64,000 nucleotides of DNA. It comes from Acanthacorydalis orientalis. Lineage: Eukaryota; Arthropoda; Insecta; Megaloptera; Corydalidae. Shown here in pieces: positions 54,081-64,000 of the stretch. Where the stretch lies: positions 22,367,969-22,431,968 of the forward strand of contig CM068319.1 in NCBI GenBank assembly GCA_034766995.1, read 5' to 3'. Numbering within the stretch: the first letter of the stretch is position 1; each line of letters starts with the position of its first letter. A model generated the notes under the pieces. That model was given only the letters and a program-made list of their open reading frames with translations, had not been told where the DNA came from and made no database searches. The position numbers and the translations under genes are program-made.

Positions 54081-55040
54081 ATGTGTGTGTATGTGAACGT
54101 TGTGTACTTCTAGTTGAATTGTAATAAAAATAACTATAGTGTTTATATTTACGAAACATATATTTCACATTAACTTTTCTATAATATTCAGTTTCTGGTA
54201 CTTACATACACTCATTGTCGTCTTGTGTGATGTAAATATATATTTTTACAGAAAATTTAGTGAAAAGATATGAGCACAATACAGCTTCTTTATGAATCTT
54301 TTCAACTGCACCGCGTACACTATTTCAATAACAATTGAACGCAACGCACAAGCCGCAAAAATGCGTATTGGTTTCGTTACAACAAAAGATCTGTTCTTTT
54401 ACACATAGCACATCTTTCACAGTATCTTGGATTTATATATCGAACACAGAAATTTATATTCCACTCTATGCTGCTGACAGATTCTGGATCAGACGTGGCA
54501 GGTTCTATATCGTGGGGGCTGAATTCACTCTACATTAGAACCTCTCTACTATGAAGTTATGCTTACAGTATAAAATAAAATTTGTTCAAATTGATCATGT
54601 ACCATTAAGTTCAAATATTGAATATCATCAAAATTGATACATTTATGTGAAAGGAATACATATGACACTATTAATATACAAACTAAATTATTGTTTTTGA
54701 CAACGGAATCGGTTTGATTTATGGATTTTTGCGTGTGCGGTTCGTTTTATTAGTTCGAGTTTTATTAAATTGTACGTGTTGTGCTATTACAATGATTAAT
54801 CAGTGCGGAAAGTTTACAAATTGTATACAATTAAATTTCTATTCGAACGTTTTTTTTTTGTCAATAGTATCTGTACAAATTCATCAGATGTAATTCATTC
54901 ATTTTGTTTTTGGATTATTTTGTTGGAATCATTTAACTTTATTTATATTTAAATTTATCAAACGGTTGATAATAAAGCAACAATTTACTTTAACGTATGA
55001 CAGTACATTACATAGATATATTTTATGATTTGTATTATGG

Positions 55041-55109
<69 letters not shown>

Positions 55110-55938
55110 CGACAAGTATATTGAGAGTTTTGACTAAAAATGCAAAACGAAAAAGAACACGCATACTCAAGGAATGAAAATTATTGAATTTTATTAAAAT
55201 GATTTTCAAATTCATAATATCAAATGAAGTAGAGATTAATTTATCAATTCATTAATTATAACTAGGAAAACTAAATATTTAGAATGTATACTTTTTATTT
55301 CGAGTGTAGAATTCAGCTCAAATAATATTTATATGAAGACTTAACGTTATTGTTAAACAAATTTTGTTTTTAAAGTAGACAATAATAAAAGAAAAGTACA
55401 GTGTTATGATCCTCTATAGGTATAGTATATTACCAGGCAGAGCAATGAAATGATATGAGAATTGCTGTTTTCTTCTCTTGACTCTTCTAGTTTTTAGTAA
55501 TAAAAAATGTATTCAAAAATTAGCATTGAAGTTTAATTAAAACAAGAAATTTTAGTACAATTAACATTTGATTTATTATAATATGAAAACTTGTACAATA
55601 TGTTCAACAACGCAATGAACTGTAACGAAATGCAGCAGTCGTTTATTTCGAGATAATCTGAAAAATAAGTTTTATTTCTTAATATATTTACTTGTTAATT
55701 AGTCGGTGAATTTTGACTTAATTTACAATATATTTTTTAAATGTAATGGGTTAATTCAATGTTAACATTTTATAATACATTTAGTCACTATATATATATA
55801 TATATATATAGTATCTGGATAAAATTTTATTTTTATCCATTAAAATATTTTGCCAATAAATAGCAAAATCAATAATTATAACTTTTCATGGCAAGAGGTC
55901 CCTATTTGTCTTAGAAATCAGTACTTGTATAGATTTTA
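53440..55938. other. AT-rich non-coding interval
   Basis: No gene recognised. TA tracts at 53786-53824, 54048-54094 (then TG), 55044-55107 and 55789-55810. A GC-richer patch at 54300-54560 contains a 67-codon plus frame (54335-54538) with no recognisable domain, and ends in TTAGAACCTCTCTACTATG, which faintly resembles a pogo-type end. Confidence 0.5.
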
Positions 55939-56519
55939 TTAGGTTGGTAGAAAAATAATTGTCATTGATGATCAAATTCATATACATTTTTCTCTTTTTT
56001 GATTTTTCTAGCTGTTTTAAGTGATACAGGACAATTGTATGACTAACGTCTAACTTTTATGCAAGCTCTAGAATTGTTGTGTGTAGTTTTCATTCAATTA
56101 ACGCCTTCAGTTGGTCGTTATGAACTGAAGAAGGACGCCCGAGCCCTTCTTCTTTTTCTTCAAGGTTCTCGTCCCCAGCACGAAATTTTTGAATCCACCA
56201 TTACACTGTACGTCTCTTAACAGTACCCACACTAAAAGCATCGTTTAGTTTACGAGTAGTTTCTGCTGCTTTAACACCTGTTTTGAACTCATAAAAATAT
56301 TACTCTTATTTGCTTCTTTTCCATGTTTAATTCAATAGCCCAATATGAAGTAAAATTATTATAATAAACCAAAGTCGATGTTACTAAAAGACAGACCTAA
56401 AAACGCACTTTAAAATGATATTAACATGAACACGATGTAATGACACTTTCATTGAAAAATGAAAGTTAGAATCAGAAGAGAAAAACCGCAATTATTTTCC
56501 TATTTTCCTACCAACCTAA
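55939..56519 (-). mobile_element. Internally deleted mariner, copy 3
   Basis: 581 bp, bounded by TTAGGTTGGTAG on the left and CTACCAACCTAA on the right, perfect complements over the outer 12 bases, with TA at 55937-55938 and 56520-56521. Same layout and orientation as copies 1 and 2: leader, helix-turn-helix segment of the transposase, then a jump to the other terminus. Its outer termini are the best preserved, so it may be the youngest copy. Confidence 0.93.
56013..56324 (-). pseudogene. Mariner transposase N-terminal fragment (copy 3)
   Basis: An ATG at 56324 (minus) opens MEKKQIRVIFL before a stop. Further on, QWWIQKFRAGDENLEEKEEG and HNDQLKA are well preserved, including the WxxxFRxGDxxLEDE-like core of cecropia-type mariners. 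Catalytic domain absent. Confidence 0.85.
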
Positions 56520-57697
56520 TAATTGAAAACTTACAATGTAATTAAATAAAAAAGTAACTGTATAATCACAGAATGTTCATTTTACAGAATTTTCATAAAA
56601 TTTAGATTTGATTATTATTTCTGTGTTTATTTTTCATTATAATTTTTTATTAGGATTTTTCCATATTTATTGTTTTTTTATGGAAAAGTATTTTGCCCTG
56701 GGCTGAATTATAAATAATAATATAAACATCGACGAGTAATAAAGAAAAATCAATAAATTTATAATGGAAACATGTTAATAGATTAACATGTTAATAGATT
56801 GCTCTTACGAATATATTTTTGATGATAAAAAATATGATATTAAAAATGAAATATTACTGAAAAATGCTTTATGACAATTTTATACAATTTTTGTAAACTG
56901 TTTGTCTCATTTGTAGGAAAAATACTTTTAAAAAATGTACGCATAATTGAAACTTATGTGCCCTATTTTATATATACAAATATAAATGCGTTTTATAAAT
57001 GAAAGAAAAAATATTTCACGGTATCATATTTGTGTTTTATTGCAAAAAAAAAGTATTAAAACGGTAGTAACATGATATACAACGTTGATATTGAAAAAAA
57101 GAAACATCTATAGAGTGTCCATTAAGTACTTTTAGTGTCCGTGACGTTATCGGCAAAGTTTAATGCATATCTCGAAGAAGTTCGGTTATTTCTTGAACCA
57201 TAAAATATGAACATTCCAAGAACTTATTTCTTGTCAAACTCTTTTTGTTTGTTTTAAAGCATGGGATTACATTATACATGATCTGATGGACGTCGTAAAC
57301 ATGTAATGATTTTTGAATACTTACTGAATACACACGTATTAAAAGTTATATGCTCTTGGAGATAATGCGATTTTGCAAGTGACCTTTCGAATCCATTACG
57401 TCGCGCGTGAACATTATTTTATCGTTTGTTGTGGAAGACATTTACCAAAATGACCGTGACAATGCTACTTACTATCAACATTCTGCTGCTAACTTGCCGT
57501 ATGACATGCTGTAAGATTAGGTGGGCCCTCACTGAGTAACTTTAAAGTGTTAAATATCTTTTTAACGAGAATTTGATATTATCTTGTATTCTCACATTAA
57601 ATGGCTTTATGTTAATATATAATATAGTAACCTTACAAATGTGTAACATTTTACATTCATACATGCAAATATATAAGCATACATTTTATAAATAAAT

Positions 57698-57734
<37 letters not shown>

Positions 57735-58227
57735 CTTGTATGCATGTTTGCGTAGGTGTATATAAGTGTGTGTGACATTTACATTTACTGTTTCTGTTAA
57801 ATTTTGAAATTGATTAATGAGAATGGTATGCATGGAAAATCAGATATGACAGAGGTCGTAATTGAAATATTCAAGACCAGATGGTTATGAAAACACGGTT
57901 GAGACTTTAATGAAGAAATTTGATTGGTTTGTGTATATTTGAAAAATTCCTTCAGGAGTAATTTAAATTATTATATTATGAATGTAGCTCTGTAGCTAAG
58001 GAAAAGTAATCGTTTGAGTGAAACAACGATCGAGAATTTCGTTGAAAAAGTAGATGATGAAGCAGCTAGGAAACGCTGACGACAAGGTGCGGAAAATCAA
58101 ATCTAATTACAGTCATTTCTAATTTATAAGATTAATGCTTCTTCTGCTTTAATAAAATAGAGAGATCTTTGAAAAAGCTTTGACGGGTTTAATGAAATCG
58201 AGAATGTTTCACTTATTAATGGTTTTG

Positions 58228-58283
<56 letters not shown>

Positions 58284-59357
58284 AAATTATTTCCAACGTT
58301 TTAATATGTGTATGTATTTATGCGTTTCCATTTAAAGAAAAGAAAAATTATTAAGTTTGTTAATATTTTTTTAAAAAATATGTTTTTAGTTATATGTGTA
58401 AAATGAATCACCAAAAAATAAATATAACATAATGAAATTAGTTCAAAATTTCATTAGAATAATTGAAAGCAAAATATTTGTAGAATGTTGTGATGGAAAC
58501 ACATAGAATAACGGTTTAGATTCATGTTTATATGACTAATAGATCAAATGTATAGAACCAGACCGAAGAGAATATCTAAATATAAAATTCATCTGTGGTC
58601 AAAGGCAGTAATTAGCAGTGACAGTCAGTGTCTTGCTATATCCATTTTCGTCCATCTTTGTACATTTGATCTGTAATCTGTCTCATTTGAAATAATTATC
58701 AAAATCGCCAATGCTTCTATACTTTTGTTAATACAGATAAACTTCGACTTGTGTAATAGTTTTCCCTTACTCACGCTGCAAGAAAAATATTTGTTTATCT
58801 CCTAATCTGTTCGTTAAGAAGTGTTTAGTGAAACTATCAGTTCATGTTTATGAGAAAGACAATAATTTTTCCAGTTTTGCAAACTGTTCGCTTTAAACTT
58901 AAGTATTTTTTTTTTGTTAATACAAGTTATTATATAAATAAAACTAAATGTGTATCAACACTCTAACTCCAAAATCAAGCGACTTAGAAAGCTGACATTT
59001 GTCATACTTAAAAAAATCTCACAGTATGTTTAAGCTCTCAGATGCATGTTTTAATTTTTAAATTTAAAAGTTGTAATATTACTTCATATATATTTTATAA
59101 GAAATCGATGGGGAAGTAAATTCTGTGGGAAGAGATTTTTTAAATCGAATTTATAATGCTATTTAAAATTGAGATCTGACAACTCTGCAAAAAAATATAA
59201 AATTTCTTATTTTCTAAAACATATTTCCCATATATATTAAAATGTGAAATAAATTTATATTATATTATTTTAAATAAATCTTTTGGATACAATTTTATAT
59301 GTTGAATAATACAAGATAACGTATCGACAGTGTAATATCTATAAAAGATTTCTTTAC

Positions 59358-59360
<3 letters not shown>
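56520..59360. other. AT-rich non-coding interval
   Basis: No gene recognised. A 16-bp unit (CATGTTAATAGATTAA) is repeated in tandem near 56771-56802. TA tracts at 57698-57735 (CA then TA) and 58230-58281. A GC-richer stretch at 57110-57540 opens GAGTGTCCATTAAGTAC, which may be a decayed DNA-transposon end, and 57830-58110 is also somewhat GC-richer; neither yields a product. Confidence 0.5.

Positions 59361-59429
<69 letters not shown>
59361..59429. repeat. (TA)n tract with one TTA slip
   Basis: About 34 units, adjoining the pogo-like end that starts at 59454. Confidence 0.95.
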
Positions 59430-59430
<1 letters not shown>

Positions 59431-59453
59431 TGTTTGTGTGTATGATGTATGCA

Positions 59454-59620
59454 CAGTCGCTCTTCAATTAACGGTTTCTTGGTTAACGTCCCATAGGATC
59501 TTCTGGTTTCGACTAATGTCTGAGTGTTAAAATATTGATTAACGGCATGTACTAACAGATAATTCCTATATTGATTAATAGCTATTTCAGTTAACAGTTG
59601 TTTTCGAAGTACGAATTGAA
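59454..59620 (+). mobile_element. pogo/Tigger-like solo terminus (candidate)
   Basis: CAGTCGCTCTTCAATTAACG, then GGTTAACGTCCC, GATTAACGGC and GTTAACAG, show the CAGTCG start and repeated TTAACG words typical of pogo/Tigger termini. It lies just after a (TA)n tract, as the element at 42277 does. No transposase frame or second end was found; the right boundary is approximate. Confidence 0.35.
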
Positions 59621-59798
59621 ATTGTTCATTGATATATTAGTAATACAGAATATATAAATATTTCATTTATTGGTTTCATTCTAAGTCAATAAAACTTCGT
59701 GACAATCCCTTATATAGATTTTGAAGTAATTCAAAATTCATCTAATGTTATATATTTTATAAATTTCTTATTAAATGATTTTTTTTTGTTTTTCTTTG

Positions 59799-59820
59799 TT
59801 TTTTTTTTTAAAAAAAAAAA
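59799..59820. repeat. Perfect T11A11 palindrome
   Basis: Eleven T followed directly by eleven A. Similar equal-armed tracts lie at 17579-17594 (T8A8), 43386-43404 (T10A9), 50195-50211 (T8A9) and 60825-60841 (T9A8). Confidence 0.9.
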
Positions 59821-60354
59821 GAAAATGTACGAATAACTTCGTAATTTAATCCATGTAAATGTTTCATAAAATAAAGTTCTGTGTTTGTATTTATATCATA
59901 AAGTTATTTTTATTTCACACATTTCATGTTTTAAAAATGTTTTGCCGTATGTCTATGTATATATCTCTGTGTATCTGTGTATAGGCATATTTACTAATTG
60001 TTACGAAAATCGACATACTTTTTTTTTGTCACATCATGTTTTATTTGTTTAGCGAAGTTCATTATATCTAATTATGACTTTTTCGAATGTGAATTTGAAA
60101 TGTAATTAAATAACATACAAATATCGCCAAAAGATATTATTAGTATATTGTTTTGTGGATGATTTTATATTATTTGCCTGATTATTTGTTCGTTATTATC
60201 CATATAGAAATTAATTAATAACAATGTTCTTGAATACACATTTTTAAATCGATTACCATTAATTATTTTCCAACACGAGCAATTTTTTTGTGCTTACAAC
60301 GTCTTTGTGATACTTTGTGTTTTGAAATTTTTCTGTATGTTATTTACATATATT

Positions 60355-60411
<57 letters not shown>

Positions 60412-60621
60412 AAAATTATCCACAAAAAATTCGATGACATTGATTTATTTATTTATGACGTCGTGGTTTCTATGGTACCCAAATAAGTTTATCTCATATA
60501 TAAAATAACACGTTGCAATCTGTCTGCGATAATGATTATATAGATTATATAGACATAAATGGGTATTAAAAAGTATGTTAATTGTTTCATTCAGTTACAT
60601 GTACATGCTTATAATTAACAA

Positions 60622-60679
60622 GTGGGCGAGTTGTTGCCGGGGGGTTGGTGAGCGCAGCGAGTAGGGGGTGAAGCCTTCT

Positions 60680-60682
<3 letters not shown>
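60622..60682. other. Isolated GC-rich patch
   Basis: Contains GCCGGGGGGTTGGTGAGCGC and AGCGAGTAGGGGGTGAAGCC in a window that is otherwise mostly A and T. It leads straight into a TG/TA microsatellite. I do not recognise it. Confidence 0.5.
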
Positions 60683-60721
<39 letters not shown>

Positions 60722-61435
60722 ATGGATTTTGTAATTTTTTAATAGGACATTACAATCGAATAATTTTTTTTGTATTTTATTATTATTATTTGTAACGCTT
60801 GCACATAAATTTCATTTAATAGTGTTTTTTTTTAAAAAAAATAAAAATTAGTTTCTAACACTGATTTATAATAATGGTGAACATCTGTTTTCTGATATTT
60901 GTAATTAATAATTTCTGTTTTCATTAAATTCGACATTTATGTATTTTTATTATAGAAATGTATTATTTTATCGAATGAATTTCGATACTACTCGTTTTTG
61001 TTTAAATGAACAATGAAGCTAATAATTAAAAATTCAATATAAAATCCAAAATTAATTACACACAAATAAAAATTATATTTGCAAAGAAATTTTTTAATGA
61101 TAAAAATCAAATTATTGTGTAACGTTCGTGTTTATATTTTCAAATTGCTGCTTTCGATTTGAAACTGGAAAAGATGTTTCATAGTTTATTAAGAAAATCA
61201 GTTCTTTGAAAGGATTATAAGTTTTTCTTTTTCTAGAGTTATTCAGTAAATTGAATAGAAAAATAACTCGTATATTGTTTTTAAAACTAACTAATATTCT
61301 CTTGCAAATTTAACTTTTGTCGTTTTGTATGATGTTTCAATATTTATTTCTAATTATGTATACAGAAATATTTTGAATTTATTAGACATACGTTTTGTAT
61401 TTCTACGACGAAATCTATCTTCAAATTATTCATAC

Positions 61436-61489
<54 letters not shown>

Positions 61490-61903
61490 TATAATTTACT
61501 TAAAAAATATGTAAATATATTTATGTAAACCTATTGAAAAATACTAAATTATTATTTATATATTCTTATGTGACGTTATTATTGTTAACCAAAAATATAC
61601 ATAGAAAGAATGTATGATCTGTCCGCCTGTTTTTTTTTTGTATTCTGTCTATCTTTTTAGTTTTTATTTTGCAATACATTTATTTAAATAATATATTTTT
61701 GCTATTTTATTATATCGTCAGATATTTTCGTTTTGATTATTCAATGTTATTTCTTTTTAAACGTTAAACATTAAATAGTAATTTTTAAATGTCAATAATT
61801 GCAGATAATTAATACGTTGTAAATATAAATAAAACACAAATTCGATATTTAATAATAATTTACTGTTATTTAAAGATTAGTGTGCCATTATATATTGTGA
61901 TTT

Positions 61904-61904
<1 letters not shown>

Positions 61905-61971
<67 letters not shown>
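61905..61971. repeat. (TA)n microsatellite
   Basis: About 33 units, flanked on both sides by TGTGATTTCTTAT. Confidence 0.95.
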
Positions 61972-61973
<2 letters not shown>

Positions 61974-62220
61974 ATGATATTGTGTGATTTCTTATGAAGT
62001 ACTAATAAGAAATCAATGGCACTTTAAGTGAATATAATTGGATTTTTCTATTATATATATATATATATATATATAATTTTTAATAAAGGTAAAACATTTT
62101 AACACTGTTTTGACGTAAATCAGTTTGCCACATAAAGGAAAACTTATGTTGTACACCTTTATGTGTTTATATAACGATATGTCAAGGAAAGTTTGTGTGT
62201 GTATATATATATATATATAA

Positions 62221-62263
<43 letters not shown>

Positions 62264-62329
62264 CATACTTACGTATAAACATGTTGCTAACGTACACGTA
62301 TGCAGTATATTACTAAATTTTAGTGGTAC

Positions 62330-62690
62330 TGTGTAAACAGGATATACGCAGAGACGCTTTGATTGTGATGATAGGAGATTCGTGGTGTGTTTACCATTGA
62401 ACATACACTGTAGAGAGAAGAGGGTACTACGAATGCGTAAGGTTTCACTAGCTTTACGAAGACCCTCAAATAGGCCGCAGCGATGTCGCGATGAAAATTG
62501 GGCGGAATAACCTTTAGCGTTAGTGGATTGGGGTTGGTGATGCTTTCGTTCGTTGCGACCTTAGATCGAATTAGATGTGGACGAATGTAAGAAGTTATTT
62601 TTCGGTCGCCGTATAAGGCATTTACCAGTTGATAAATTGAGACTGCTAGTGAAATATGTTCGGGGATATACACGTTGTCCATAGTATCTA
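62330..62690. other. CpG-richer island with a 120-codon minus-strand frame
   Basis: Dense in CpG, with words such as GCCGCAGCGATGTCGCGATG and TTCGTTCGTTGCGACC. A minus-strand frame from ATG at 62682 to TAA at 62320 is the longest in the window not made of TA repeat. Its product (starting MDNVYIPEHISLAVSIYQLV) shows no signal peptide, helix pattern or known motif, and codon third positions look unbiased. It may be a chance frame caused by the higher GC. The island itself could be an exon, promoter or enhancer. Confidence 0.3.
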
Positions 62691-62731
62691 TTTTCTTGTT
62701 CAGCGTGTATCATTAATACTTACACATACAG

Positions 62732-62766
<35 letters not shown>

Positions 62767-64000
62767 AATATAATGCGTTTTTATATTTTTTTATTACACC
62801 AAGTTAAAGCCAAATGTCAAACATTATAAAAAATATATATAATAGCAATGAAAAAATACTTTTATAGATAGATCAGATTTATTACATTTTGATTTAACTG
62901 GTGGAGTTCTGATTTTGAACCTTTATAACAGTATCTAATGTAATTCATACATTTGTTTTGCGATTCTATTCTTTTCACCATAATTTTTATACTTCAGCTA
63001 TAGAACTAACAAATGATACCCTTATAACATTTTTGAATAGTGTTTTAACTCTGTTTTTTGGAATTAAATATTATGTTAACATGTTTGAAATTTTGAAAAA
63101 AAAATCATGGAAAAAATTTGAAATTTATGATATATTTCTGCAAAAAATATTTTTCAGAAATGAAAGCACTTAATTTCAGTTTCAATTTATATATTTAGTT
63201 TGTGTAAAATATGGCTCATAAAGATTATACTGCTCACTGCAGTAAAATTAATTTTCAGAAATGAATCACATCCTTATTAGTCACAAAATAATCTTACAAA
63301 AATATTTATTGTTTGTTTATTTTGATTGTCTTACTTGCATTATGATTGGATCACAGGTATAAAAAATCTCTGAAATACATAGGATATTCTGTACTTGTGT
63401 TACGAAGATGATGGTATACTCATCTACAATGCACATAAGTCGATCAAAATTACAGTATAAAATTGTTTAATATTTTGAAAAAAAATTAAGTTTGGTTTTT
63501 GAGGTAGTTATTTATTTATGAAATCGTTTATAGAAGCCTTATTCGAACAACACAAGTATTTTCAGGTCGAAATTAAATGCATTTTCTAAATTTTCTATAT
63601 GATTCAATTCGCGTGCACGAGTCAGTCTTTGAAGAACTTACTCTAGGTTAAAAATTGAAAATATAGTTTTGTTATAATTATATTATTAATTATATTTAAA
63701 ATAAAATATTATGTAAAGTTTCAGTGTCATCATACGAAATAATGAATTTTTTAAATCTAGTTTTATATTATGAAATAAAGCTTTATATTAACTCTAAAGC
63801 TGTATTTAAAAAAAAAAAACTAATTGAATATTCAGGCAGTTAACTAAATATCGATATTGCTTTAATTTCCGAGTACTAAATAATATCTTGTATGTAACCA
63901 TATTCGATAAATCAAACATATTGAAATATTTAATGTACAAACTGTATCTTCAGATTTGTAGTACGTTAGTACGCATACATATTTGTTTTAATTATAAAAT
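62691..64000. other. AT-rich non-coding end of window
   Basis: One short TA tract (62736-62765). A 71-codon frame at 62958-63173 is Phe/Lys/Asn-rich and AT-driven, with no recognisable domain. Nothing else seen. Confidence 0.5.

Larger units (their letters stand above)
59821..62329. other. AT-rich non-coding interval
   Basis: No gene recognised. TA tracts at 60356-60408, 60678-60718 (TG then TA), 61437-61489 (CA then TA), 61905-61971, 62054-62075 and 62193-62275. A small hairpin (61986-62014) repeats the word GTGATTTCTTAT that also precedes the neighbouring TA tract. A very GC-rich 60-bp patch lies at 60622-60682. Confidence 0.55.

Noticed and set aside
54335..54538. 67-codon frame in a GC-richer patch as a gene
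   Set aside because: No domain, no splice sites in frame, and the raised GC alone lengthens open frames.
513..62404. Many frames on both strands encoding long Ile-Tyr runs
   Set aside because: They are read-through of (TA)n tracts, with no domains, no splice support and matching frames on the opposite strand.

Overview
The window is very AT-rich eukaryotic DNA with one recognisable protein-coding gene near its left edge. That gene is split by five GT-AG introns, four complete and one cut by the window's left side. The aquaporin subtype, the mariner relics and the small gene-sparse layout all point to an insect. A holometabolous insect such as a hymenopteran is plausible, but the sequence alone does not settle the order. 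There are no bacterial features: no operons, CRISPR arrays, rRNA or tRNA genes.

Layout. 1-1846: AT-rich DNA with a tandemly duplicated TA/GA microsatellite module; probably an intron or upstream flank of the aquaporin. 1847-3896: the last five coding exons, on the + strand, of an aquaporin of the entomoglyceroporin (Eglp) type; its first exon(s), with TM1 and TM2, lie outside the window or are not recognisable. 3897 to about 7740: 3' UTR and intergenic DNA. 7741-8280: a CpG-bearing patch with a well-formed Inr+DPE core promoter (A+1 at 7828), a DRE-like motif upstream and two strong splice donors, each directly after an ATG. This looks like the 5' end of a second + strand gene whose body is not visible. 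8.3-64 kb: about 56 kb with no convincing coding exon, either a giant first intron of that gene or a gene desert.

The 8.3-64 kb part is dominated by long (TA)n tracts, roughly one per kilobase and often fused to (CA)n, (TG)n or (GA)n. Most open frames there read through these tracts (Ile-Tyr repeats) and are not genes. Embedded in it are three internally deleted mariner copies with the same architecture (18472-19033, 36647-37208, 55939-56519), a deleted pogo/Tigger-like element with an open frame for a transposase tail (42277-42934), a degenerate LINE 3' end (34560-34831), weaker hAT-like and pogo-like ends, several perfect hairpins, and a handful of CpG-richer islands of unknown role (best at 27640-27860, 41100-41440, 44290-44720 and 62330-62690).

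Nothing here amounts to a multi-gene system. The most informative signals are the glycerol-type pore residue of the aquaporin, the promoter with two candidate ATG-ending first exons, the mariner family that amplified with a shared deletion, and the set of perfect foldbacks.
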